In this document: positions 52,334 to 61,303 of the stretch, one piece after another
Layout of the letters: each line of letters begins with the position of its first letter
Numbering within the stretch: the stretch's first letter is position 1
Assembly (NCBI RefSeq): GCF_002892535.1
Contig: NZ_CP024847.1
Coordinates: forward strand, 2,666,001-2,730,000
DNA from: Aquella oligotrophica
Lineage (GTDB): Bacteria; Pseudomonadota; Gammaproteobacteria; Burkholderiales; UBA11063
DNA: 64,000 nucleotides
Direction of reading: 5' to 3'
Program-made: the position numbers and the translations under genes
The notes under the pieces: model-generated
Seen by the model: only the letters and a program-made list of their open reading frames with translations
Told to the model about the DNA's origin: nothing
The model's database searches: none

Positions 52334-53698
52334 CTACGTAAATATTAAATCCTCTACATCTTTCCTCAAAGTATTAATAGTTGTATTTAGTGTCGCATTT
52401 TCTGTTTGTAACGCTTGGATGTCCAATTGTAACTGATTTATTTGTGCAGTATACTGTGTTGCTGCTTGAGTTGCAGTTTGTTGTGCCAGTTGTATTGCGG
52501 AATTTAATCCAGGAATTGCACTTGCCATAACAGTTAAAACCCCACCAATAGATATCTGATTACTGCTTATCTGAACCCCACCAAGAGTAATACCATTCGC
52601 ATTAAAAGTTGCATTATTAACACCCGTCCCAACTACAACAGAGTTAGGTGTTACAGTTACAGCCCCGGTTTGCCCACCTCCAGTGGCACTCAAGGCGGCT
52701 TGATTATTCTGTAGATTTAAAGCGGAATTTGTAGCCGCATTTCCAACCTGCAACAAGGTATTTTGAGCTGGACGCATAATTTTAGTTGCAGTATTATCCA
52801 TCGTAATTACACCATTGGAAACCCCAGTACTATTATTAAATAGTGAAACAGTCCCCCCATTTGTACTATTATTTAATGCAATCGTAGGAGTAACTCCATT
52901 ATTTTTAGTTTTTATTAAGATCCTTTTCTGCCCAAGATAGATATTGCTGAAATTACTGTTTGCTACCGTAGAACTGGTATTTAGTTCTATTACTGGAAAA
53001 GTATTTGCTGGACTTGTAATCCCAATATCTGCCGTATAGCTATTACTATTTGTAGCAGTAGCTTTAAAGCCATTACTATCTAAAGTTAATTTAGCAACTG
53101 GGGCCACCTGAATCTGGTTAAAGAGATATTTAGTTGTTAGCATTTGAACTACCATAGTAAAAACTGCAGTTATTCCTATCTCAAGACCGCTCCAGCTTGA
53201 TGAATATCCTGTAGCATAACCATTTGCTCCTGTTGATGAGCTAACAGTAAATGGTGGATTCATCAAACCATAGATTGACCCACCAATTGTAGCAGCTAAG
53301 GAAGCTGCAGTTGCTAATAAAGCAATACCGATCTCTTTTTTACGGGAAATTCTTGCCACATTACCTGCATTACCAGCCAGAGTCCCACCTTGAATAAGAT
53401 ATGTCCCCGTCGCAGAATTTGTTGTATTCTCCGCAGTTTCTGTCTTGTCGTCTGCATAAATTTTCTTGGCCTTGCTTGCGCTAAAGGAAATTGTTGTTGA
53501 TGCATTAAAGCTAACAGTCGTCCCTAGGTTAAATGAAGTGGTAGGTCCTATTGCCAAACTCGCTGTAGCACCTGCTGTTACTTTAGTTGTAGTTCCAGCT
53601 GCCATTGAAATAGTATCTCCAATAGCTAATGTTGCATTACTATTTGAAGAGCTAACAGTTAATCCAGGACCTTTATTTGAAAGTAGATAACCAGCCAT
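52334..53698 (-). CDS. Unknown T6SS-locus protein: gp5-like octad needle, two hydrophobic helices, coiled coil
   Basis: A 454-residue protein that I cannot assign to a family. Residues 21-75 are built of octapeptide units with Gly at 27, 35, 43, 51 and 59, then Ser at 67 and 75 in the same register (GDTISMAA, GTTTKVTA, GATASLAI, GPTTSFNL, GTTVSFNA, STTISFSA). This is the period of the gp5/VgrG triple-stranded beta-helix. Two hydrophobic segments follow (about 122-145 and 171-193), then Asn/Thr/Ser-rich strands (200-395) like phage tail-fibre or beta-helix shafts, and a C-terminal coiled coil (about 400-452). A very strong AAGGAGG site precedes the ATG. It lies 28 bases downstream of vgrG, so it is probably co-expressed and loaded with it. 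A spike extension or a membrane-acting effector is inference. Confidence 0.75.
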   Translation of the reverse strand: MAGYLLSNKGPGLTVSSSNSNATLAIGDTISMAAGTTTKVTAGATASLAIGPTTSFNLGTTVSFNASTTISFSASKAKKIYADDKTETAENTTNSATGTYLIQGGTLAGNAGNVARISRKKEIGIALLATAASLAATIGGSIYGLMNPPFTVSSSTGANGYATGYSSSWSGLEIGITAVFTMVVQMLTTKYLFNQIQVAPVAKLTLDSNGFKATATNSNSYTADIGITSPANTFPVIELNTSSTVANSNFSNIYLGQKRILIKTKNNGVTPTIALNNSTNGGTVSLFNNSTGVSNGVITMDNTATKIMRPAQNTLLQVGNAATNSALNLQNNQAALSATGGGQTGAVTVTPNSVVVGTGVNNATFNANGITLGGVQISSNQISIGGVLTVMASAIPGLNSAIQLAQQTATQAATQYTAQINQLQLDIQALQTENATLNTTINTLRKDVEDLIFT

Positions 53699-53725
53699 AA
53701 TAATATCCTCCTTAAAGTTTAGTAA

Positions 53726-55327
53726 TTACTTGTAATAATGCCATGAGTCATTAGCACATAGCCCTACAGCACAGTTACCTTGTGTGTCATCCATTACAAA
53801 AACATTACCAGATTTACTAATAATGGCTCCTCCCAAATAGGCATTTTGATCAACAACAAAATTACTATTTATTGAATTAAATACTGCACTCATAATTACT
53901 GGTAAATCAGGGTCGCCATTTCGGAATGATAAAGCTACCTCTGTTCCTTTATGTAATGGAAAATTAAGTCCATAACCATTACCGGCATATGGGGTTGCCA
54001 TTCTAATCCAGATTGAACCTTTACCATCAGCTTTAGCGGTCTTAAGAAATGGAAGCCTAACTTTATAGCGCCCAGTACTATCAAGCTGTGGGTATTGGCT
54101 ATCTTGTTCACCATCAACTAGTGCATTCATGATACCATAAATTTTCGGCAAAGGAGTAATCCGTTTTGGACGAAACTGAATTTTGGCTGGTAATAATACT
54201 AGTGTGTTCTCATAAAAACGCAAATTATCTTTCTGATTTTGCATTCCAGCCAATTGCTGCTGTCCTTTATGAATTACTTCCACTACTAAATATTCACCAT
54301 TGTATTCATCATATTTTGTATCATCCAGCTTTATTTTCATTCCCGCATGAATCGGAACCGCAGTACTTTTCGCATAACAAAATTGGCTATGTGAATATAG
54401 TTCCTGTGCGCGAATTGTAGCTAAAAATTGACCATCCCCCTGATTCTCTTGGCTAATAAAATTTTCGCCATAGATAACCTCTTCGCCAAAAAGACTTTTA
54501 TCCTCAGTGCCATCAGCACTAACAAAAGCAGAACAAGAAATTACCCCTTGATCACCAAGATTAGCTTTTTCATAACCATAATTAAGAATAGTTACTTGTT
54601 TGGGAACACTAACCATCTTTTTTTCGAAAGCATGAATTGAATTCGGATCCGGAGCAGAAGTTTGCTCACTTAAAAAACGAAACCGCAATGACTCCTGCCG
54701 TGAAATAAAATCTTCTTTCCGGTCAGTGATAACTACTTGCTCACCACTTTCCGTTTGTTTAAAGTAATAATAAACGCCATCTCGCTCCATCAGCCGATTA
54801 ATAAAGTTATAATCACTTTCTTCGTACTGACAGATAAAAGCATAGCGATTATAGCAATCTGAACTTGGTTGATATTTTTTATCAGATGAATTAAAAGAAA
54901 GCTTACGCTCTTCCTGTGAGAAGCCCTGCTCGTTAAAAACATTATTTAGTATATCCCCCAAACCATTGCCTATATATACATCTGATTTTTTTGAATACCT
55001 TAATTTGGCTAGTTTTGGGGCTAGAATAACCCGATAATAGTAGTAATCTTTAATCTTGACTAGGCTACTAAATCCTATTATTATTCCATTATATACTGAT
55101 TGTTGATTAGTAACCGAAAAATCATGCATATTCTCCATTTGGATGGTTAAACTTGCTTTTCTTCCTAATGGATTAGTGTTTTTTAGTAACTCACTTGAAC
55201 GAAGATTGATAACAAACTCATAATGCTGTGATAAAGCTTCCTTACCATCAAGTTCTACCACATCAAAATCTATTTTGTTTTTATCTGTTTCTTCCCATTT
55301 TATTTTAAAATGAAATACATTGGCCAT
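53726..55327 (-). CDS. tssI: T6SS spike protein VgrG (TssI), short form
   Basis: A 533-residue VgrG. The gp27-like base spans about 1-370 (RSSELLKNTNPLGRKASLTI; YAFICQYEESDYNFINRLME; GVYYYFKQ), the gp5 OB fold about 385-480 (DSTGRYKVRLPF, then GSIWIRMATPYAGNGYGLNF and GTEVALSFRNGDPDLPVIM). After NSINSNFV it ends within one or two turns of the place where the beta-helix needle normally starts (SKSGNVFVMDDTQG). VgrGs are usually 600 residues or more. The start is the ATG at 55327 with AGGAG six bases upstream, not the ATG at 55333, which abuts the site. The next gene encodes octad repeats. Confidence 0.94.
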   Translation of the reverse strand: MANVFHFKIKWEETDKNKIDFDVVELDGKEALSQHYEFVINLRSSELLKNTNPLGRKASLTIQMENMHDFSVTNQQSVYNGIIIGFSSLVKIKDYYYYRVILAPKLAKLRYSKKSDVYIGNGLGDILNNVFNEQGFSQEERKLSFNSSDKKYQPSSDCYNRYAFICQYEESDYNFINRLMERDGVYYYFKQTESGEQVVITDRKEDFISRQESLRFRFLSEQTSAPDPNSIHAFEKKMVSVPKQVTILNYGYEKANLGDQGVISCSAFVSADGTEDKSLFGEEVIYGENFISQENQGDGQFLATIRAQELYSHSQFCYAKSTAVPIHAGMKIKLDDTKYDEYNGEYLVVEVIHKGQQQLAGMQNQKDNLRFYENTLVLLPAKIQFRPKRITPLPKIYGIMNALVDGEQDSQYPQLDSTGRYKVRLPFLKTAKADGKGSIWIRMATPYAGNGYGLNFPLHKGTEVALSFRNGDPDLPVIMSAVFNSINSNFVVDQNAYLGGAIISKSGNVFVMDDTQGNCAVGLCANDSWHYYK

Positions 55328-55514
55328 TGTCATCTCCTAAACCAATAAACCATACTATAAGAATCTGCCAAATTATCTACATACTTTATATATCTATGTT
55401 TTTATTTATTATTTTAGATATAAATGCAATACCCTCACTTACCCTCATTCAGTTGTCTAGTCATACATATTTTTGTAATAGAGTTAATACTTTATTACAA
55501 ATTGACTAGCCAAG

Positions 55515-58226
55515 TCAATCCTGTTTTGCTTTTTTTGCCTTAGCTTTAGTTTTTTCTTTTACTTCACTCTCGATATTTTTTATTTCTTCATCAAATTTAA
55601 AAATAAATTCACCAGACTCCATAATATCTATAAACACCTTCTCTGGCATTTTTCCACTACCAGCATGAGTAATTATTGTTTTTGAAAGTTTGGGTAAAAC
55701 ATTACCATTTAATATGAAATCAATATTCCTCGCACCACTTTCCACTTCTACGCAACGACTAACGATGGCTTCTACCACAGCCTTGGAATAAGTAAGCACC
55801 ATTTTATTATTTGCAAATAAGGTATTTTGAATATTCTTTAACTTTTGCTCAACAATCCCATACATAGCATCACTGCCAAGACTAAAGAAAGGAACAACTG
55901 TCATTCTAGCCAGCAATGCAGGTTTAAAATATGCACTCAAGATCGGATTTATCGCACTAATAATATTGGCAACCGGAATTTCACTAGCCCCATCACCACT
56001 AGTCATCTCCTGAATAACATCTGATGCCAGATTACTAGTTAAGATAATAATGGTATTTTTAAAATTGATTTCTTTGCCTTCACCATCATTAACGATACCT
56101 TTATCAAATACCTGATAAAATACGTTTAATACATCCAAATGAGCCTTTTCTGCTTCATCAAGTAATACCACAGAATATGGACGTTGTCTAACTGCTTCTG
56201 TTAGCATCCCACCCTCACCATAACCGACATATCCAGGAGGGGAGCCAAGTAATCTACTAGCTGTATGACTCTCCTGAAATTCGCTCATGTTTATAGTAAC
56301 AATATTCTTGCGATTACCAAAAATCAAATCAGCTAAAGCTTGACTACATTCAGTTTTACCCGTACCACTTGGACCAACAAATAAAAATACACTTATTGGC
56401 TGCTGAGTATTCTTCAGCCCAGACTTGGCAGCACGAATAGAATCAGCAACTAAATGAAGCGCATGATTTTGACCCCGGATAGATTCAGCAAGCCTACTCT
56501 CCAAGTCAATAAGAATACCACTCTCATCACGCTGCATTTTACCCAAAGGCACACCAGTCCAATCTGAAACAACCTCAGCTACGACATCCTGATCAACATC
56601 AATCCTTAATAAAGCATCCGGATTTTGATTACGTTTTAGTTCAGATTCGGCTTCATTTAGTTTTTCACCTAACTCCCTAGCTCTATCTGCATTTTCTTTA
56701 TTGGCAAATAACTCTTTCCGTAAATCAAGTACTTCTTCTACTAACTTCTTCTCTTTCATCCAGCGCTCATAAAGCTCGTGTGCTTCGGCTTCAAGTAGAC
56801 TTTTCTCAATTGCTAGTTTGGTATATTTTTCTTCATCAATGGTAATCCGATTTAAACGATCTCGTTCCAGAGCATTCAAAGTACGGTTTATAGCAAGAAT
56901 CTCCCGTTCTTTATTATCAAGGATGCCCGGCTTAGCAGAAAGATTTATCTTTATTCTCGAGCAACTAGTATCAAGAAGATCAATCGCTTTATCCGGTAAA
57001 AACCGATCGGTTATATAGCGGTCAGATAGAATAACTGCAGCTTCCACTGCTGCATCGCGAATTGTTACCTGATGTTCTTTTTCATAATGCTCTTTTATTC
57101 CCCGTAAAATTAGCGTAGCATCAGAAAGCGAAGGTTCATCAAGCTTCACTAGCTGAAACCTTCTTACCAACGCAGGATCTTTCTCAAAATACTTCTTGTA
57201 TTCTTTCCAAGTGGTTGCGGCAATAGTTCTCAACTCCCCACGCGCCAAAGATGGCTTTAATAAATTAGCAGCATCATTCCCACCAGCAGCGCCACCTGCC
57301 CCGATAAGCATATGAGCTTCATCAATAAATAAAATAGTTTTTTGCGCGCTAGACTTTATTTCATTAATCACACCACGCAAACGTTTTTCAAATTCGCCCT
57401 TTACGCCAGCTCCAGCTTCCAAAGCCCCCATATCTAAACCAAGAATCCGCATGTCTTTTAATAAATCAGGAACATCATTATTTATTACTCGTAATGCTAA
57501 CCCTTCGACAATAGAGGTTTTACCAACCCCAGGTTCTCCAACACATATAGGGTTATTTTTCCGTCTGCGCCCCAAAATCTCAACTATCAAACGCAATTCT
57601 TCATCCCGCCCAAAGACCGGGTCAATTTTGCCATCTTTAGCAAGTTCGGTAAAGTCAGTACAAAACTGTTTAACAAAGCCAGTTGTACCATTTACTTGCT
57701 GAACCCCATCCATTGGATTTGATGAGCTCCCAGCATCATCTACTGTCGAATGCTCTTTTGAGGCTCGAGTATAATCAGCAAATGACTTCAGTAAAGCATC
57801 GCGATCTATTTCTTTTAACAAATCAGCGTAATAACCAGATGAATACAACACAAGCTTAGTTAAGTAAGCAATTAAAATAGCTCCACTACGAATTTTGCGC
57901 TCAGAAAGGTCAATGGAGGTAATTAGCCAAGAGTCCTGAATTAAATCTAACAGTTGTGGCGAAAAAACGGGCTTGGAAGAATTACCAGACTTATACTCTT
58001 CAAGTGCCTGTAAAAGCAACTTTTGGACTTTTACATGCTCTAGACCACTTTCTTTTAATATTACCGAGCAATCACTGTCCATATCTTCAAGTAGTTTATA
58101 TAAGAAATGCTCAATTGTAATCTCATAATGAGTTCGTGAAACACACATTCCGATCGCATTTTGCAGTGCCATACTACTGCAATCATTTAACTTCATCAAC
58201 AAGGCTTTGATATCGCTAGCGATCAT
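55515..58226 (-). CDS. clpV: T6SS sheath-recycling ATPase ClpV (TssH)
   Basis: A 903-residue AAA+ disaggregase that unfolds contracted TssBC sheaths. An N-terminal Clp repeat domain (about 1-150) precedes AAA1 with Walker A GEPGVGKTS (near 228) and IDEAHMLIGAGGAAGGNDAAN, a middle coiled-coil domain (about 415-525), and AAA2 with GPSGTGKTE (near 620) and VVLLDEAEKAH. The Gly-Ala-rich loop after Walker B is typical of ClpV rather than ClpB. A Lys-rich tail ends the protein. It is divergent from hcp and leads the arm clpV-vgrG-unknown-tssB-tssC. GGAGC precedes the ATG. Confidence 0.96.
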   Translation of the reverse strand: MIASDIKALLMKLNDCSSMALQNAIGMCVSRTHYEITIEHFLYKLLEDMDSDCSVILKESGLEHVKVQKLLLQALEEYKSGNSSKPVFSPQLLDLIQDSWLITSIDLSERKIRSGAILIAYLTKLVLYSSGYYADLLKEIDRDALLKSFADYTRASKEHSTVDDAGSSSNPMDGVQQVNGTTGFVKQFCTDFTELAKDGKIDPVFGRDEELRLIVEILGRRRKNNPICVGEPGVGKTSIVEGLALRVINNDVPDLLKDMRILGLDMGALEAGAGVKGEFEKRLRGVINEIKSSAQKTILFIDEAHMLIGAGGAAGGNDAANLLKPSLARGELRTIAATTWKEYKKYFEKDPALVRRFQLVKLDEPSLSDATLILRGIKEHYEKEHQVTIRDAAVEAAVILSDRYITDRFLPDKAIDLLDTSCSRIKINLSAKPGILDNKEREILAINRTLNALERDRLNRITIDEEKYTKLAIEKSLLEAEAHELYERWMKEKKLVEEVLDLRKELFANKENADRARELGEKLNEAESELKRNQNPDALLRIDVDQDVVAEVVSDWTGVPLGKMQRDESGILIDLESRLAESIRGQNHALHLVADSIRAAKSGLKNTQQPISVFLFVGPSGTGKTECSQALADLIFGNRKNIVTINMSEFQESHTASRLLGSPPGYVGYGEGGMLTEAVRQRPYSVVLLDEAEKAHLDVLNVFYQVFDKGIVNDGEGKEINFKNTIIILTSNLASDVIQEMTSGDGASEIPVANIISAINPILSAYFKPALLARMTVVPFFSLGSDAMYGIVEQKLKNIQNTLFANNKMVLTYSKAVVEAIVSRCVEVESGARNIDFILNGNVLPKLSKTIITHAGSGKMPEKVFIDIMESGEFIFKFDEEIKNIESEVKEKTKAKAKKAKQD

Positions 58227-58463
58227 ATATATGCTCCTAAATAATAGCGAGTGTTATAGTTGAATGTTTAGCCAATTATATCATAAGTAGTTTGACAGTC
58301 AACCCAGATTTAAACACTGGTTTTCAAAGAAAATATATGAAACCTTTATGGCAGCAATCTTATTAATACCATATATTAATTTCTTGTCCAAATTGGCTAA
58401 CTAAAAAGCTTGCAATACAATTTTCTTTATGATATTATTTTGCCATACCAAAATAATAAGTAT

Positions 58464-58485
58464 ATTTTACTTAACAAAGTAAAAT
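58464..58485. promoter_or_regulatory. Perfect 22-bp palindrome in the clpV-hcp intergenic region
   Basis: ATTTTACTT-N4-AAGTAAAAT has two nine-base arms without mismatch. A possible hcp promoter, TTTACT (58466-58471) and TATAAC (58488-58493) with 16-base spacing, overlaps it, so a bound regulator would control it. Which regulator is unknown; none is encoded nearby. Confidence 0.55.
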
Positions 58486-58503
58486 GTTATAACAGGTATA
58501 AAA

Positions 58504-58537
58504 GTTAGTTCAGATAGCTCAATAACTAACTATCTGA
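58504..58537 (+). promoter_or_regulatory. Overlapping alternative hairpins in the hcp leader
   Basis: GTTAGTT (58504-58510) can pair with AACTAAC (58524-58530), or TCAGATAG (58510-58517) with CTATCTGA (58530-58537). The two stems interlock and exclude each other. The second is followed by GCTTTT and would look like a weak terminator. This lies 44-77 bases before the hcp start. The rest of the 354-bp gap between clpV and hcp holds only the palindrome listed above. Confidence 0.45.
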
Positions 58538-58580
58538 GCTTTTCAATACTAAAAAATTCTTAATAAACTAGGAGATGAAA

Positions 58581-59069
58581 ATGGCTATTACAATATACGC
58601 AACTATTCAAGGTTCAAGTCAGGGAGCTATCCAGGGCGATGTTAAACAGCAAGGTCGTGAAAATACCATTTTAGGTTACGCACTTGATCATGATGTTGAA
58701 ATCCCTCGTGACACGCATACTGGTTTGGCTGTTGGTCAACGGATTCATAATCCTGTAGTACTAACCACTGAAATTGGAAAGCATACGCCGAAAATTTTCC
58801 AAGCATGTTCTACTGGTGAACCATTAGATGTAACCCTTGATTTTTATCGTATTAATGATAAAGGTCTTGAAGAAAAATATTACACTGTTAAGTTAACAAA
58901 GGCAATCGTAGTAAACTCTCGTGAATGGTTTCCAGAGACTTTTATTGCTGATAATAAACCGTACAAACATATGCAGACAATTTCAATGTCGTATGAGAAA
59001 ATTTCATGGATAGACAATATAAATAGTACGGAAGCAGAAGATGCATGGAATGCACCTAAATTAGCATAA
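58581..59069 (+). CDS. hcp: T6SS tube protein Hcp (TssD)
   Basis: A 162-residue Hcp. Hexamers stack into the inner tube that carries the VgrG spike and effectors. ITIYATIQGSSQGAIQGDVK at the start, the HDVEIPRDTHTGLAVGQRIH stretch (near 35-54) and PETFIADNKPYKHMQTISMS later are typical of the Hcp1 type. I use the ATG at 58581, six bases after AGGAG; the ATG at 58575 directly abuts it. The same AGGAGATGnnAATGGC arrangement opens vgrG. A hairpin terminator follows, which would make hcp more abundant than tssEFG. Confidence 0.96.
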   Translation: MAITIYATIQGSSQGAIQGDVKQQGRENTILGYALDHDVEIPRDTHTGLAVGQRIHNPVVLTTEIGKHTPKIFQACSTGEPLDVTLDFYRINDKGLEEKYYTVKLTKAIVVNSREWFPETFIADNKPYKHMQTISMSYEKISWIDNINSTEAEDAWNAPKLA

Positions 59070-59092
59070 TCCAAGTATTTGTGGTTTATAAT

Positions 59093-59118
59093 ATGGCATT
59101 GGTTTTAATCAATGCCAT
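59093..59118 (+). terminator. Terminator between hcp and tssE
   Basis: Stem ATGGCATTG (59093-59101) with CAATGCCAT (59110-59118), followed by TTTTTATTT. It lies 24 bases after hcp and would reduce read-through into tssEFG. Confidence 0.8.
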
Positions 59119-59138
59119 TTTTATTTGAAGTACTATAA

Positions 59139-59558
59139 ATGACAACTCGCACTTTATTTGAAACTTTCCGTTATATTGAGAAAACTCTTGATAAACAGGA
59201 TAATAATAGCTCTGCATATATTGACTCGATTTTGGAACATCTGCGAAATATTTTAAATACCAGACGAGGAAGTGTATTAATTGCAGATAATTATGGCATG
59301 CCAGATTTAACTAACTTTCCGGGGGAAAACCTTGCTGAAGCTGTTCAGGAACTAGAAAAGATGATGCGAATCACTATCGAGCGTTATGAACCCAGATTAC
59401 GCAATATTAAAATTAGTTATAACCCTGACACAAGTGATGCTCTCACACTAAAGTTTGGCTTATCAGCAGAACTAATTGTTGATAATGGTGGGCGCCAGCA
59501 CCCAATTTTTTTTGAAACAGTAATAACGTCTGATGGCATGGTGAAAGTTGAAAGGTAA
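59139..59558 (+). CDS. tssE: T6SS baseplate protein TssE (gp25-like)
   Basis: A 139-residue gp25-like baseplate component that starts sheath assembly. RTLFETFRYIEKT opening, IDSILEHLRNILNTRRGS (near 25-42) with the EX-R type region of gp25 proteins, DNYGMPDLTNF, and IERYEPRLRNI (near 82-92) are typical. It leads tssE-tssF-tssG; the gap to tssF is eight bases. Confidence 0.95.
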   Translation: MTTRTLFETFRYIEKTLDKQDNNSSAYIDSILEHLRNILNTRRGSVLIADNYGMPDLTNFPGENLAEAVQELEKMMRITIERYEPRLRNIKISYNPDTSDALTLKFGLSAELIVDNGGRQHPIFFETVITSDGMVKVER

Positions 59559-59566
59559 AAAAGCTT

Positions 59567-61303
59567 ATGTTTAATAAATACTATGAGAATGAGCTACATA
59601 AGCTACGAGAAGCAGCTACTGAATTTGCAAGAGAACATCCAGTAACAGCACCACTATTAATGGGACCAAGTATGGATCCCGGAGCTGAACGGATGCTTGA
59701 AGGCGTTGCCTTTTTAAGTGGTCTATTAAATCAAAAACTAGATAATGAATTTCAGAAATTCATTAAAGAAACCATCGAGTTAATTTACCCACAATTCGTA
59801 AGACCTATTCCGGCAACATCAATTGTATTATTTGAGCCCAAAGCAGGGCAAACTGAACCAGTAACTGTAAAAGCTAAAACAACACTTGCAGCGAACAAAG
59901 TTGATGGCACATCATGTCAGTTCCAAACTTCTTTTGATCTTGAAGTTCACCCACTAAAAATCATCTCTGCAAAACTGGAGCGGGTAACAGAAGAGGTCTC
60001 CCATCTAGATGTATATTTTGAATTACAAGGTACTACATTGGAAAGCTGGAATATTCAACAGGGATTATATCTTTTTCTTGGTGGAACTTATACCCGGGCA
60101 GCAAATATTTATATGCTTCTGTATAATAACTTAAAAAAGATTATTATAAAATCTGAAGATGGGAGACAGTTTATCCTAAAACCAGAGCAGCTAGAAGCAA
60201 TTGGGATGGATATAGATAATCAGCTTCTTGATTATCCAGTACAATCATTCTCCGCCTTTCGCTTATTACAGGAATATTTTATTTTACCTTACAAATTCTT
60301 CTTTATGAAGCTTACCGGGTTTGATAAATGGCTGGATCGAGGAAAATCAGATAAATTTTCAATTACTTTTGAATTGCATGACATTCCAGAAAATGACCTA
60401 CAGGTAAATAAGGATACTTTCATTTTAAATGCAGTTCCGGTAATAAATCTGTTTTCGTACGAAATGGATCCAATTACTCTCAATCACCAAATAGAAAAAA
60501 CTTTATTGCGTCCAAACCCCCACTATCCAACTCATTATCAGGTATATGAAGTCCAAAGTGTAGTTGCATATACCGAAGGGGTTAATGATAAAAAAGAATA
60601 CCTTCCAATTAACAGTTTTGTTGGACATAAAAGCTCTAACAGCCCTGTATATCAGCTACTTCGAGAACGCTCAATAATAAACAACCATCCAGAAGTATAT
60701 TTATTTTTCCCATATCAGGAAGACGCTACCAAAATAAATGAAGAGACTCTTGTGGTTACTGTAAAATCCACTAATGGCAGGCTACCCGAAAAATTAAGAA
60801 TAGGCGATATTTGCGTTCCAACTTTTAATTCCCCTGAAAGCCTTAATTTTCGGAATATTTTACAACCGACATATTCGATAGAACCACCAACCGACTCAAT
60901 GAATTTCTGGCGGTTTATTTCATACTTATCACTGAATTTTCTGTCATTAACACAATTAGATAATCTTAAAGCCATGTTAAAACTATTTCTATCGAGTGAA
61001 GATCAGGATAAACCCAGACTTACAGCCAATCAGAAGAGAATTACAGGAATAAGTAGTATCAAGGCAGCTCCAATTGACAGGGTACATAAAGGACGTATAG
61101 TTCGGGGACACAAGATAGAAATGGAAGTATATGCAGATCAGTTTGCAGGACTTGGCGATGTATATTTATTTGGAAGTGTATTAAATAGTTTCTTCACGAT
61201 CTATGCAAGTATTAATACTTTTATCCAATTTAATCTTAAAGAACTTAACTCGGGAGTAAGTTTTAAATGGCCAGTGAAAATAGGCAATCGAACATTAATA
61301 TAA
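59567..61303 (+). CDS. tssF: T6SS baseplate protein TssF
   Basis: A 578-residue TssF, part of the TssEFGK wedge of the baseplate. The opening YYENELHKLREAATEFAREH, MDPGAERMLEGVAFLSGLLN (near 37-56), LDNEFQKFIKETIELIYPQF and RPIPATSIVLFEP are all characteristic. A C-terminal segment with HKGRIVRGHKIEMEVYADQF and GDVYLFGSVLNSFFTIYASI also matches. Length is normal. The 3' end overlaps tssG by 37 bases, the usual coupling. Confidence 0.97.
   Translation: MFNKYYENELHKLREAATEFAREHPVTAPLLMGPSMDPGAERMLEGVAFLSGLLNQKLDNEFQKFIKETIELIYPQFVRPIPATSIVLFEPKAGQTEPVTVKAKTTLAANKVDGTSCQFQTSFDLEVHPLKIISAKLERVTEEVSHLDVYFELQGTTLESWNIQQGLYLFLGGTYTRAANIYMLLYNNLKKIIIKSEDGRQFILKPEQLEAIGMDIDNQLLDYPVQSFSAFRLLQEYFILPYKFFFMKLTGFDKWLDRGKSDKFSITFELHDIPENDLQVNKDTFILNAVPVINLFSYEMDPITLNHQIEKTLLRPNPHYPTHYQVYEVQSVVAYTEGVNDKKEYLPINSFVGHKSSNSPVYQLLRERSIINNHPEVYLFFPYQEDATKINEETLVVTVKSTNGRLPEKLRIGDICVPTFNSPESLNFRNILQPTYSIEPPTDSMNFWRFISYLSLNFLSLTQLDNLKAMLKLFLSSEDQDKPRLTANQKRITGISSIKAAPIDRVHKGRIVRGHKIEMEVYADQFAGLGDVYLFGSVLNSFFTIYASINTFIQFNLKELNSGVSFKWPVKIGNRTLI

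Noticed and set aside
52334-53698. Adhesin or phage tail fibre unrelated to T6SS
   Set aside because: No signal peptide or autotransporter domain is present, and the gene lies between vgrG and tssB on the same strand.
58504-58537. H-type pseudoknot in the hcp leader
   Set aside because: The two stems would have no connecting loops, which is not feasible; alternative hairpins are the better reading.
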